Made by a program: the position numbers and the translations under genes. 64,000 nt of DNA from Actinoplanes sp. TFC3 (GTDB lineage Bacteria; Actinomycetota; Actinomycetes; Mycobacteriales; Micromonosporaceae). The DNA lies in the NCBI RefSeq assembly GCF_001553785.1, contig NZ_LOJP01000002.1:416078-480077 (forward strand). The letters run 5' to 3'. The first letter of the stretch is position 1. Every line of letters begins with the position of its first letter. The notes beneath the pieces are model-generated. The model was given only the letters and a program-made list of their open reading frames with translations. It did not search any database and had not been told where the DNA came from. Of this stretch, positions 33,150-42,222 are shown piece after piece.

Positions 33150-33925
33150 TCGAGGACACGGCGGGCGGGACACCCTGGGTGGTTGAACTCCCCGAGCAGG
33201 CTCAGCCGTACGATGAACGGTTCATACTCGTGCACGAGGGAAAGCGCGAGGAAATCCATCTGCACGACTATGCGCGAGTGTATTCAGTCCCCGGCCTGTA
33301 CGAATACGTAGTACAAGACCTTCTGCAATGCAAGTCCCCGGCAGTCGCGGTGCGCGCAACGTCAGCAGCCGCTAAGGAATTGCACCTCGACATCAAGACG
33401 CTGCGAATCCTCGATCTCGGGGCGGGCGTCGGCGTTGTCGGAGAGCTACTTCATGATGCCGGGGTGTCCGCCGTGGTGGGTTTGGACAACATCGTCGAAG
33501 CGCGAACCGCGTGTGACCGCGATCGGCCCACCGTGTACGAGGACTACATCGTCGGCGACCTCGGCCGTTCGGATTCTGCTCTGGTCGAACGGCTGGCCGC
33601 AGGGCAGTTCGAGGTGCTCATGTGTGTCGGCGCGATCGGCGGCGGTCATGTTCCCCCCGCCGCCTTCATCCAGGCGGTCAACACGCTCATCGGTGCAGCG
33701 CTCATCGTCATGACAGTGCATGAACGCTGGCTCGAAGCCGACAGCAGAGATCCCTTCTCAGCCACCCTGCACGCCATGATCAATGAGGGCTACCTTGAGG
33801 TGCTGAAGTCCTCCTCGTTCCGGCACCGCCTGGACATGGCAGGCGCCCCGATCACCTACCGTGTACTCGTCCTACGGCGCGGAGCTGCTGTACCTGCCGA
33901 TCTGGCATCAAGATCGGGGGCATGA
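33146..33925 (+). CDS. Class I SAM-dependent methyltransferase
   Basis: 259 residues. Motif I is clear (ILDLGAGVGVVGELL, about 86-100), followed by the acidic end of strand 2 in VVGLDN and motif III-like FEVLMCVGAIGGGHV. The N-terminal 85 residues (including HDYARVYSVPGLYEYVV) probably form a substrate-recognition cap. ATG overlaps the stop of the membrane-protein gene, so the two are a coupled pair. GC content is visibly lower than in flanking genes. Small molecule versus protein substrate is unknown. The distal TYRVLVLRRG strand completes the Rossmann fold. Confidence 0.82.
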   Translation: MIEDTAGGTPWVVELPEQAQPYDERFILVHEGKREEIHLHDYARVYSVPGLYEYVVQDLLQCKSPAVAVRATSAAAKELHLDIKTLRILDLGAGVGVVGELLHDAGVSAVVGLDNIVEARTACDRDRPTVYEDYIVGDLGRSDSALVERLAAGQFEVLMCVGAIGGGHVPPAAFIQAVNTLIGAALIVMTVHERWLEADSRDPFSATLHAMINEGYLEVLKSSSFRHRLDMAGAPITYRVLVLRRGAAVPADLASRSGA

Positions 33926-33969
33926 CCCTCAGTACCTGGCACACAGACCTACCGGCTTAACGTCTCGAG

Positions 33970-35202
33970 TCAGCGCAGCAAAGCTGCCAGGTCGGCGGGG
34001 CGCACCGGGGCGACGCAGCGCAGCAACGTGCGAGCGGCCGCGATGACCAGGTCGCGGTTGTGGGTGGTGGCGAACAGGAAGCGGCGTTCGCGGTCCGGGC
34101 CGGGGTCGCCGAGGTCGCGGGCCACCAGGGCCGCCGCCTGGTACGGGCCGACGACGATGACGTTCCACTCACCGCTTAGCGGGTCGCCGGGGTCCAGGGA
34201 GGCGCCGCGCACGCCGTGGGCCGGTTCGTCGGGCAGGCCGGCGCCGAGGGCTGCCACCAGCGGGCTGCTGCGGGCGATGCGGGTGAAGCGGCGGGCGGTG
34301 GCGGCGGTGAAATGCTGGACGTCCTGGAAGCAGGCGAGCAGCACCTCGCCCTCGCCGGCCAGGGCTTCGAGGTGCCGGCTGAGCGGCATCAGTTCCGCCT
34401 TCGTGGCTTGCACGACCGGGCGACGGGCACTGACGATGCCGTACGGGGTGCCGCCCGCGGCCGGGGGCTGCGGGATGCGCGGTGACCAGGGCGCAGCCGG
34501 GTTGATGATGGGCGCCGGGCGGCCGTACCGGAAACCTTGCACGATGCTCGCGCCCATCGTGCGGGCGGTACGTTCGTGCCCGGCGGTCTCCACGCCCTCG
34601 GCCAGGACGGTCGCGCCGGTCGCCTCGGCATACGCTGCGACCGCGGCCACGACGTGCGCGGTGTACGGGTCGTCGGGCGCGTGCAGCAGGCCCATGTCGA
34701 GTTTGACCACGTCGGGGCGCACGAACGGCATGAGCGCCAGCGACATCGGGTCCGAGCCCACGTCGTCCAGGGCCACGCCCAGCCCGGCGGCACGGCTGGC
34801 GGCGGTGGCGGCGAGCAGGGCCGAGGGGTCGGCGGCGATGGCGCGTTCGGTGATCTCGGTGACGATGCGCAGCTCACGTTCGGCGCGGGCCACGATGGGG
34901 AGCAGGTCGGGCGGGCAGGGGGTACGCCAGGCGGCGGGCTCCATGTTGACGAACAACGCGACATCCAGGCCGCTGGCCAGGGCAGCCCGGTACGCGGCGG
35001 CCCGGCACACCCAGTCGAGTTCGCTGTCCCGCCCGGCGGCGCGGGCGGCGGTGAACAGCGCGACCGGGGATTCCCACGCGGTGCCGGCCGGTCCCCTGCT
35101 CAGCGCCTCGTAGCCCACGGTGACACCGGAGGCAAGATCAACCAGGGGCTGAAACACCGGGGTCACCGCGCGGGCGTCGATAACCTCGTCGATGTCACGC
35201 AC
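33970..35202 (-). CDS. EAL-domain protein with C-terminal DICT-type sensory domain
   Basis: 410 residues. The EAL phosphodiesterase domain (about 10-235) keeps E32-A-L, N86, the acidic pair D146-D147, K167, E202 (AEGVET) and Q222 (QGFRYGRP); the usual DDFG loop reads DDVG. This suggests it could still hydrolyse cyclic-di-GMP to pGpG. Residues about 255-400 resemble the DICT domain found with GGDEF, EAL and XRE proteins. There is no GGDEF domain, receiver or membrane segment. Cytoplasmic, monocistronic, divergent from the beta-propeller gene. Confidence 0.85.
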   Translation of the reverse strand: MRDIDEVIDARAVTPVFQPLVDLASGVTVGYEALSRGPAGTAWESPVALFTAARAAGRDSELDWVCRAAAYRAALASGLDVALFVNMEPAAWRTPCPPDLLPIVARAERELRIVTEITERAIAADPSALLAATAASRAAGLGVALDDVGSDPMSLALMPFVRPDVVKLDMGLLHAPDDPYTAHVVAAVAAYAEATGATVLAEGVETAGHERTARTMGASIVQGFRYGRPAPIINPAAPWSPRIPQPPAAGGTPYGIVSARRPVVQATKAELMPLSRHLEALAGEGEVLLACFQDVQHFTAATARRFTRIARSSPLVAALGAGLPDEPAHGVRGASLDPGDPLSGEWNVIVVGPYQAAALVARDLGDPGPDRERRFLFATTHNRDLVIAAARTLLRCVAPVRPADLAALLR

Positions 35203-35384
35203 TTCCGCATTATCGGCGCGCGCGAACAGGATCTGAACAAGCTGGGGACGGCATCTCTGCTGAGGGGTGCGGACTCAGTCAGTCAACTGAAGGTCCTTGC
35301 CGGTGTTTCACCGAGGGGACGCCCGCCGGGTCCGTCCAAACGGGGTATCCCGGCACTGGCCCGCGGGTCCTAGGGTCAGAGGCT

Positions 35385-36593
35385 GTGGGGACCGAAGAAG
35401 ACATCGAGCCGGAGCCGGCCCTGGCCGCGGCGGTCGATCCGTGGGCGACCTCCAACCAGCCCACCGTGCCGCACGGCCCGGCGCCGATCTACCACCAACC
35501 CGCGGCGCCGCCCCTGGCATCGCTGGGCGAGGTGCCCACCGGGACCGCCGCCACCGAACCAGCCGCCAACCAGCCGGCGCACACCCGGATCGCGCCGGCC
35601 GAAGCGGCACCCACGGCCTGGGCTCCGCCACAGCCTCATCCCAACCCGGGCAGCCCAGCCAAGCGCGGCAACGGCAAGCTGATCGCCCTGGTCGCGGTCC
35701 TCGGCGTAGCCGTGCTGGCCGGCGCCGCCACCGTCGTCATGCTGCGCAACCGCGAGGGCTCCCCCACCGACCCGGCGGCGCCACCAGCGGCAGCCGCAGC
35801 GCAAGCTCCCACCGACACGATGCTGGTCCGCGTCGACGGCGACAACCGCTCGGACGTGTACCTGCTCACCCCGGGCAGCACGGATCGTAAGCCGATCTCC
35901 ACCACCGGGGGTGACGTGCTGCCCGAGTGGTCGCATGACCGCACGCGGCTCGCCGTGACACGCAAGGCCGCCGAGGGCACCGAGATCTGGGTGCTGGACG
36001 CCGACGGTACGAACCAGAGCCGGGTACTCGGCGGCGTCAGCGGCGGCCGGGTCGCCTGGTCGGCCGACGATACGAAGCTGGCGTTCATCAAGGCCGGTCA
36101 GCTGCACGTGATCACCATCGGGGACAGCGAGCCCCGCGCACTCACCACGTCCAAGGACGCCAAGGATGACCCGTTCTGGTCCCCGGACGGCAAGGAGATC
36201 GCGTACTGGGCGCAGCGTAACGGGCGCCGCGACCTGTATGCCCTGACCGTGGCAGCGCCGCGGGAGCCCGGGCGACGGATCACTCAGGGTGACGCGGGAC
36301 CGGCTGTTGACCCGGCGTGGTCACCGGATGGCCGCACGATCGCCTACACCAGGCTCACCGGGACGGGCGTCTCCGACATCTGGCTGGTCGGCGCGGATGG
36401 CAGCAACCCGCGTGCGCTCACCCACGACCCGGCCCGCGAGATGGATCCGACGTGGTCGCCGGACGGCACCTGGCTCGCGCTCACCCGTGGCCCGCTCGAA
36501 CAGCCCCGGGTCGTCGCGGTCAAGGCCGACGGTAGCCAGGAGCAGGCGATCACCACCGGCACCGCGCGCGAGGGCCACCCCTGCTGGTCGTGA
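35385..36593 (+). CDS. Membrane-anchored TolB-like (PD40) beta-propeller protein
   Basis: 402 residues. A Pro/Ala-rich cytoplasmic segment (1-90) is followed by one transmembrane helix (about 100-122, LIALVAVLGVAVLAGAATVV) and an extracytoplasmic beta-propeller with repeats such as PEWSHDRTRLAVTR, PFWSPDGKEIAYW, PAWSPDGRTIAYTR and PTWSPDGTWLALTR. PD40 propellers bind proteins or ligands, and no catalytic motif is present. GTG start at 35385; TAGGGT (35371-35376) sits eight bases before it, so the mRNA may be leaderless. The last 273 bases are overlapped by the convergent TDT-family frame. Confidence 0.85.
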   Translation: MGTEEDIEPEPALAAAVDPWATSNQPTVPHGPAPIYHQPAAPPLASLGEVPTGTAATEPAANQPAHTRIAPAEAAPTAWAPPQPHPNPGSPAKRGNGKLIALVAVLGVAVLAGAATVVMLRNREGSPTDPAAPPAAAAAQAPTDTMLVRVDGDNRSDVYLLTPGSTDRKPISTTGGDVLPEWSHDRTRLAVTRKAAEGTEIWVLDADGTNQSRVLGGVSGGRVAWSADDTKLAFIKAGQLHVITIGDSEPRALTTSKDAKDDPFWSPDGKEIAYWAQRNGRRDLYALTVAAPREPGRRITQGDAGPAVDPAWSPDGRTIAYTRLTGTGVSDIWLVGADGSNPRALTHDPAREMDPTWSPDGTWLALTRGPLEQPRVVAVKADGSQEQAITTGTAREGHPCWS

Positions 36594-37673
36594 CGACGGG
36601 CTCGGGAGCAGCAGCTCGCCCCGGCCCAGGCCCCGGACGGTGCGGACGGCGACGACGGCCCAGGCGGCGAGCAGTCCCCCGTACAGGATGACCGCGACGG
36701 CCGTGAACAGCACCGAGCCGGACCGGACGGCCACACCGCTGGCGCCGGTCACGACGGTGCCGACGGGGAAGGTGAAGCTCCACCAGGAGAGCGAGAAGGG
36801 CAGGCCGGCGCGGGCGGTGCGCACGGTGATGGCGGCCACGAGCGCCGCCCAGAACAGGGCGAAGCCCAGCGCTGGTACGCCGTACAGCAGCGCGAACACC
36901 TCGGCGCCTCCGGCGTACGGCTCGTCCAGAACTGCTTGGGCGCTGCGGCCCAGCAGATGAAAAGCGGTCACCGACTGGCCCAGCGGACCGAGCACGATCC
37001 ACAGTGTGGGCACCAGGCGGGCGGCGCCGAGCGGGTGGCGTACCAGCCGGGCCCAGATCTGGGTGATCACCATGATCGCGGCGAACAGGCTGAGGCCGGC
37101 GAGCGCGTAGCAGCCCAGCAGCATCTCGCGGCCGAAGCCAACGTGGGGCACCAGCAGCGCACCGGCCGACGCGGACACCATCGCAGGCACGACCGGCAAC
37201 AGCCAACCCCCGAAGGCGGCGTCCGGCTCGGCGTTCTGACCGGTGATCATTTTAAACGGTACGGCCACAGCCACCGCCAACCCGAGGGCCGTGCCAGCAC
37301 CCCACAGCACCAGGTCGACACCCACCGCGGCGCTCTCACCGATCCAGTCGCGGCCCAGCAGCAGGGCACCGGTGCCGACGGTCATCAGCGCCATCGGCGG
37401 GGCGCCCCAGAACTGCACGAGCACCGGGTCATCGGAGTGGCTGGTGCCGCGCAGCGCGAACGCGGTCAGCACCGCGAGCAGCAGCGCGGCGGCGAGCGCC
37501 CAGACGACGGTGGCGGCGGTGTGCAGGCCGGGCACGGTGACCGGCAGCGTCGCCGCGGCGATGGCAACGATCCCGGTGCCCATGACGCAGGAGAACCAGT
37601 TGGGTCCGAACATGCTGTTGATCGTGGCGCCGCTCCGGGGCTCCCGGTAGCCGGTGATCTGAGTAGTGGTCAT
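36321..37673 (-). CDS. TDT/SLAC1-family transporter (C4-dicarboxylate, sulfite or anion exporter)
   Basis: About 450 codons. The first 355 residues are a ten-helix membrane protein of the tellurite-resistance/dicarboxylate transporter family, starting with the diagnostic FGPNWFSCVMGTGIV and including PHVGFGREMLLGCY and SWWSFTFPVGTVV. After the last helix the frame continues about 90 residues as antisense of the beta-propeller gene (36321-36593), with no plausible domain there. Family members end near residue 360, so the natural stop may have been lost or there is a sequence error. The divergent LysR gene starts only 11 bases away. ATG at about 37614 is an alternative start. Confidence 0.85.
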   Translation of the reverse strand: MTTTQITGYREPRSGATINSMFGPNWFSCVMGTGIVAIAAATLPVTVPGLHTAATVVWALAAALLLAVLTAFALRGTSHSDDPVLVQFWGAPPMALMTVGTGALLLGRDWIGESAAVGVDLVLWGAGTALGLAVAVAVPFKMITGQNAEPDAAFGGWLLPVVPAMVSASAGALLVPHVGFGREMLLGCYALAGLSLFAAIMVITQIWARLVRHPLGAARLVPTLWIVLGPLGQSVTAFHLLGRSAQAVLDEPYAGGAEVFALLYGVPALGFALFWAALVAAITVRTARAGLPFSLSWWSFTFPVGTVVTGASGVAVRSGSVLFTAVAVILYGGLLAAWAVVAVRTVRGLGRGELLLPSPSSRPAGVALARGAGGDRLLLATVGLDRDDPGLFERATGEREPGAVRRPRRIHLAGRVVGERTRVAAIRADQPDVGDARPGEPGVGDRAAIR

Positions 37674-37686
37674 AGGCTTGGGTTAT
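37672..37686. promoter_or_regulatory. Possible LysR-type T-N11-A box between divergent starts
   Basis: ATA-N9-TAT (37672-37686) contains T37673-N11-A37685, the LTTR box pattern, in the 11-base gap between the TDT and lysR start codons. Because the symmetry partly arises from the two ATG codons themselves, it may be coincidental. Confidence 0.25.
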
Positions 37687-38584
37687 GCCTCTGCCGCCGG
37701 TGTTCGCCGACCTTACCGGCTTCGACCTGCTGCTCAGCGTCGCCCGGCTGGGCAGCGTGGGCCGGGCAGCGGCCGAGCACACCGTGAGCCAACCGGCCGC
37801 AAGTGCCCGGCTGCGCGAGCTGGAACGACGGCTCGGGTTGACGCTGCTGCACCGCACGCCGCGCGGGTCGACGCTGACCGGGACCGGGGCGCTGGTCGCG
37901 GACTGGGCGCGGGCGGCGGTGGACGCTGCCGACGCGCTGGCCACCGGGGTTGCCGCGTTGCGCGAGACCCGGGAGAGCCGGTTGGCCGTGGCGGCGAGCC
38001 AGACGGTTGCCGAATACCTGCTGCCGACCTGGCTGGTGGGGTTGCGAACCGCGCAGCCGGGGCTGACGGTGACGCTGCGCGCGGCGAACTCGGCCGACGT
38101 GGCGGCTGCGGTGCTGGCCCAGCAGGTCGAGCTCGGGTTCGTGGAGGGTCCGGACGTGCCACCCGGGTTGCACGCCGAGGTGGTGGCGACCGACCGGCTC
38201 GTGGTGGTGGTAGCGCCCGCACACCCGTGGGCCAAGCGCCGCCGAGGGGTCAGTGCCGAGGAACTGGCCGGTACACCCCTGGTGTCCCGCGAGGCCGGAT
38301 CCGGGACGCGGCGCGCGTTCGAGCAGGCGCTGGGCGGGCGGACCACGGCTCCGCTGCTGGAGTTGTCGTCGACCACGGCGATCAAGCACGCGGTGGCCGC
38401 CGGTTCCGGGGCGGCGGCGGTGCTCAGCTCACTCGCGGTCAGCGCCGAACTGGCCGCGGGCACGCTGGTCGCGGTGGCTTCGGCCGTACCGTTGCAGCGG
38501 CGGCTACGGGCGGTCTGGCCGGTTTCCGACCAGCTCATCGGGCCTGCACGCGACTTGTACGCGATCGCCCGGCGTCACCGGTGA
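37685..38584 (+). CDS. LysR-family transcriptional regulator
   Basis: 299 residues. The N-terminal winged helix-turn-helix reads LLLSVARLGSVGRAAAEH and VSQPAASARLRELERRLGL, followed by LLHRTPRGSTLT; the C-terminal two-lobed effector domain (about 90-295) is complete. It is divergent from the TDT transporter gene, the usual arrangement of a LysR activator with its target. Effector unknown, possibly an organic acid or sulfite. A hairpin follows the stop. Confidence 0.94.
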   Translation: MPLPPVFADLTGFDLLLSVARLGSVGRAAAEHTVSQPAASARLRELERRLGLTLLHRTPRGSTLTGTGALVADWARAAVDAADALATGVAALRETRESRLAVAASQTVAEYLLPTWLVGLRTAQPGLTVTLRAANSADVAAAVLAQQVELGFVEGPDVPPGLHAEVVATDRLVVVVAPAHPWAKRRRGVSAEELAGTPLVSREAGSGTRRAFEQALGGRTTAPLLELSSTTAIKHAVAAGSGAAAVLSSLAVSAELAAGTLVAVASAVPLQRRLRAVWPVSDQLIGPARDLYAIARRHR

Positions 38585-38594
38585 TCGCCGAATT

Positions 38595-38621
38595 ACCGGC
38601 CGGCGGCAAAACGCGGCCGGT
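38595..38621 (+). terminator. Hairpin after the lysR gene
   Basis: ACCGGCCG (38595-38602) pairs with CGGCCGGT (38614-38621), an 8-bp perfect stem with an 11-base loop, 11 bases beyond the lysR stop. It is a plausible factor-independent terminator without a U tract. Confidence 0.5.
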
Positions 38622-38659
38622 GCCGGATTCCGGACAGGACGATCACCGGGGCACCATGT

Positions 38660-41321
38660 TTGGGTGAGCGGGTGCTGACGCGTCGTGTGTGGATTGTTGC
38701 CCTGGCCCTGCTGCTCGCCCCCTTTGCCGCCATCGAACCGGCTCCGGCGGCCCCCCTTGCCAACGCGCTGGTCAACTTCCAGCCTGCCGGGTCGGTGGTT
38801 CCGGCCAGCTGGACCGCTGACACCGGCGCTGCGTACACGGCGGCGCGCGGCTACGGCTGGGTGGCCCAGGGCACGCAGACACCCCTGGATCTGACGCGCA
38901 ACACCCGAGACCGGGGCCGGGCGGGCATCGACCCGCGGCTCAACACGCTGATCCACCTGCAGTACGGCGATGTCGGCGGCACAAGCGGAGTGGCGACGCC
39001 GGGCGCGTGGGAACTCGCCGTACCGAGCGGCAGCTATCACGTCACCGTGTCGGTGGGCGATCAGCCGGCGTACGACAGTGCCCACACCATCCGGGCCGAG
39101 GGCGTGACGGCGATCTCGCGGTTCGTGTCCACGGCGGCGGCCGAGTTCCGCAGCGCCACCGTCACCGTGCCGGTCACCGACGGACGGCTGACCCTCGACG
39201 CGATCGGGGGCACCAACACCAAGCTGAATCATGTACGGGTCACGCCCGCGTTCGCGCTGAACGTCAACTTCTCCGACGCGGCAACCACGCCACCGGCCGG
39301 CTATGTGCGTGACTCCGGTGACGCGTACACCGATGCGCGCGGATACGGCTGGGTGCGCACCGGCACCTCGACCCCGTTGAACCTCACCAGCAACGGGCGC
39401 AACCGCAACCCGGCTGCCGGGCAACCCGACGTGCGGCTGGCCACGCTCATGCACCTGCAGCTCCCGGCTGGCACGAGTGGATCGTGGGAGGTGGCCGTGC
39501 CGAACGGGTCGTACACGGTGACGGTGGCGGTCGGGGACGCGGGGACGGCCGTGGACAGCAACCATTGGCTGAGCATCGAGAACCAGAACGCGGTCGCGGC
39601 GTTCGTGCCCACCGCGGGCGGCAAGCACCGCACGGCCACGCGGACGGTCACGGTCGGCGATGGACGGCTGACGCTGAGCCCGGCCGGGGGCACGAACACC
39701 AAGCTGAACTATGTGGACATCGCCAGCGTCGCGGACGGGACTACGCCTGCGGTGCGGACGAGCACGCCGGGCAACGGGGCTGTGGACGTACCGGTGAACA
39801 GTAGTGTGGTTGAAGATCTGATCCTGCCCGATGGTGGGGTGGACGCGGCAACGCTGAGCAGTTCGACCGTCACTCTGACCCGGATCAGCGACGGCTCGCG
39901 GGTGCCGGCCACGGTGCTCACGAGCGGCGGCGGCGACGTGGTGAACCTGTCCCCCACCTCGGCGCTCGCGGGCAGCACATCGTACCGTTTCGATCTGACG
40001 TCCGGTGTTCGAGACGTGCGCGGCCGGGCCTTCCAGCCCTTCTCCCTGGTCTTCACGACCGGCAGCGCGGGTGGTCCCGCCGCGAGCGTAGCCTTCGACA
40101 AGGTGGCCGGCGTCGCGTCGGGGGCGTCCTTCACGACGGTGGTCATGGGCCCCGACGGATTTCTGTACGCCGGCAGCCTCGACGGTCGCATCTTCCGCTA
40201 CCCCATCGCCGCCGATGGCACCCTGGGCACCGCCACCGTCATTACTGCGGTGCGCGACAACGCGGCGGCTCTCGGCTTGCCCGGCGCCCCGGCCCGCACG
40301 ATCATCGGCATGGCCTTCGACCCGTCCGGCTCGCTGTGGGTGACCGACAACTACGAGTTCGTGGGGCCGCTCAACGTGCCGGATTGGTCCGGGCGGATCG
40401 GGAAGATCAGCGGCGGCGTCTATACCCCGGTGGTCGTGAACTTGCCGCGATTCGGTGAAGGACCACGAGACCAATTCGCTGGCCTTCGGCCCGGATGGAG
40501 CCCTGTATGTGTCGCAGGGGGCCAACAACGCGATGGGTGGCGTGGATGCGACGTGGGGCAACCGCCCGGAACAGCTGCTGAGCGCCGCGATCCTGCGCCT
40601 CGACGTGGGTGCGCTGGGGACTACGCCGCTGGACGTCAGGACCGGGACCTATGACCCGTACGCCCCCACGGCACCGTTGACCTTGTACGCCACCGGGGTG
40701 CGCAACGCGTTCGACCTGGTGTGGCACCGCAACGGACACCTGTATGCCCCGACCAACGGCTCGGCCGCGGGCGGCAACACCCCGTCGACGCCGGCACCGC
40801 TGCCCGCCTCGTGTACGCGGCGCGGCTACACGGGTCCTTCGGTGCCCGCGCTGACTTCGGTACCTACGGCGGAGACCGACTACGTGTTCGACGTGAAGCA
40901 GGGACGCTATTACGGGCACCCGAATCCGCTGCGCTGCGAGTGGGTGCTGGCGGGCGGGAACCCCAGTGGGGGCTTGGATCCGTACGAGGTGAGCGCCTAT
41001 CCGGTCGGCACCCAGCCGGACCCCGCCTTCGACCTGGCCGGAACGTATGACGCCGGGCTGCATGCCTCTGCGAACGGGGCGATCGAGTACCGGGGTGGGG
41101 CGCTGGACGGGAAGCTGCTGGTGGTTCGCTACTCGTCGGGTCAGGACATCGAGACGTTCGACGTGGCTGCGAGTGGGGCGCTGAGCAACCGGAGCACGGG
41201 GATCGCTGGGTTTACGGGGTTCAGTCAGCCGCTGGACGTCACTGAGGACGTTGCCACCGGGAACTTGTACGTGACCGAGCTGGGCGCGAACCGGATCACG
41301 CTGCTGCGGCCGCGCCCCTGA
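38660..41321 (+). pseudogene. Frameshifted secreted protein: two malectin-like domains, Ig-like domain, beta-propeller
   Basis: Two overlapping frames encode one about 885-residue protein. It starts with a signal peptide (RRVWIVALALLLAPFAAIEPAPA). Two tandem carbohydrate-binding-like repeats follow (about 35-210 and 212-365), each with an ARGYGWV motif and GGTNTKLN(H/Y)V, then a Big_5-like domain (STPGNGAVDVPVNSSVVED) and an NHL/sorbosone-type propeller. At about 40448 the frame shifts: one surplus base (or two missing) separates VVNLP from DSVKDHETNSLAFGPDG, and the first frame then runs into nonsense ending at 40654 while the second continues to 41321. This could be a real null mutation or a sequencing error. 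The start is TTG 38660 or GTG 38672. Probably an envelope or extracellular sugar-binding protein. Confidence 0.8.
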
Positions 41322-41433
41322 CCTCAATCGGCCCGAGGCTCTTCGTGCAGCGTCAATCGAGGGGCAGCGCGGGCGGCCGGCTTTGAGTACCCTGACGCGG
41401 CTCCTACATCGCTACAACGTTCGAGGTGAGCTC

Positions 41434-42123
41434 GTGTCCCAGCCCTATGGTGCCCCCAACGAATTCGGTGCTGCGCCCAACCAGTTCGGTGCCGCCCCGA
41501 ACGCAGCGCCGGCCTCTGCTCCGGGCGCCGCGGTTCCTGCGCAGGCTGCGGGATACGAGCAAGGCGGCGGATACGGGCAAGGCGCCTACGGCCAAGGGCA
41601 GGGCGCCCACAGCCAGGCCGCCTACGGCCAGGCCGCCTACGGCCGGGCCCCCGCCGCCGTACCGGTGCAGAACGGGCCCGGGTACGGCCCGGTGCAGGGC
41701 TCTTCTGCGTACGGGGAAATGTCCGTGACTGCCTGTCGCATGTGCGGGAGTGTTCCGGCCGCCCCGGCCACCTTCCGCGGCCACCGCGGCTTCATTGTGG
41801 TCATGCAGTTTCTCAGCGCCGAAGGGCCGTTCTGCCGGGACTGCGGCCTGGCCACCTTCCGCAGCATGACCTCGCGCACGCTGGTGCAGGGCTGGTACGG
41901 CTACGCTTCCTTCATCATCACGCCGATCACCGTGCTGATCAACCTGTTCCGGCGGGGCAAGGTCGCCCATCTGGCCCCGCCTCAGCCCAACCCGTACGGT
42001 CCCAGCCGGCCGCCGATGGATCCGGGGGCGCGGTTGCTCATGCGGCCGATGACCATCATCGGGCTCGCTGTTCCGTTCGCCCTGGTCATTCTGCTGATCG
42101 TGGCGATCAGCCAAAGTTCATAA
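41434..42123 (+). CDS. Membrane protein with Gly/Ala/Gln-rich N-terminus and Cys-rich motif
   Basis: 229 residues. The first 95 residues are low-complexity with repeats (FGAAPNQFGAAPNAAP, QAAYGQAAYGRAP). Then comes a CxxC...CxxC-type segment (TACRMCGSVPAAP and GPFCRDCGLATF), resembling a zinc ribbon or redox pair, a hydrophobic stretch around 155-175, and a C-terminal transmembrane helix (IIGLAVPFALVILLIVAI). GTG 41434 is preferred because AGGTGA lies five bases upstream; the frame is open to 41383. Proteins of this form are frequent in Micromonosporaceae with unknown function. Confidence 0.72.
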   Translation: MSQPYGAPNEFGAAPNQFGAAPNAAPASAPGAAVPAQAAGYEQGGGYGQGAYGQGQGAHSQAAYGQAAYGRAPAAVPVQNGPGYGPVQGSSAYGEMSVTACRMCGSVPAAPATFRGHRGFIVVMQFLSAEGPFCRDCGLATFRSMTSRTLVQGWYGYASFIITPITVLINLFRRGKVAHLAPPQPNPYGPSRPPMDPGARLLMRPMTIIGLAVPFALVILLIVAISQSS

Positions 42124-42222
42124 ATGTAATACGAGGGTTTCCCCTCTTTCTGTCGATCAGTATCGATCCTTAGGGTCGCTGCGAGCCCGCCCGCATCCCC
42201 CGGGCGGGGAAGGAGTTCGCAG

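Noticed and set aside
38504..40561. 685-codon minus-strand frame opposite the frameshifted secreted-protein gene
   Set aside because: Composition typical of antisense; the plus strand has a signal peptide and repeated domains.
41434..41700. Short repeats in the Gly/Ala/Gln-rich coding region considered as a CRISPR-like array
   Set aside because: The repeats are in-frame codon repeats of a low-complexity protein segment with no unique spacers.
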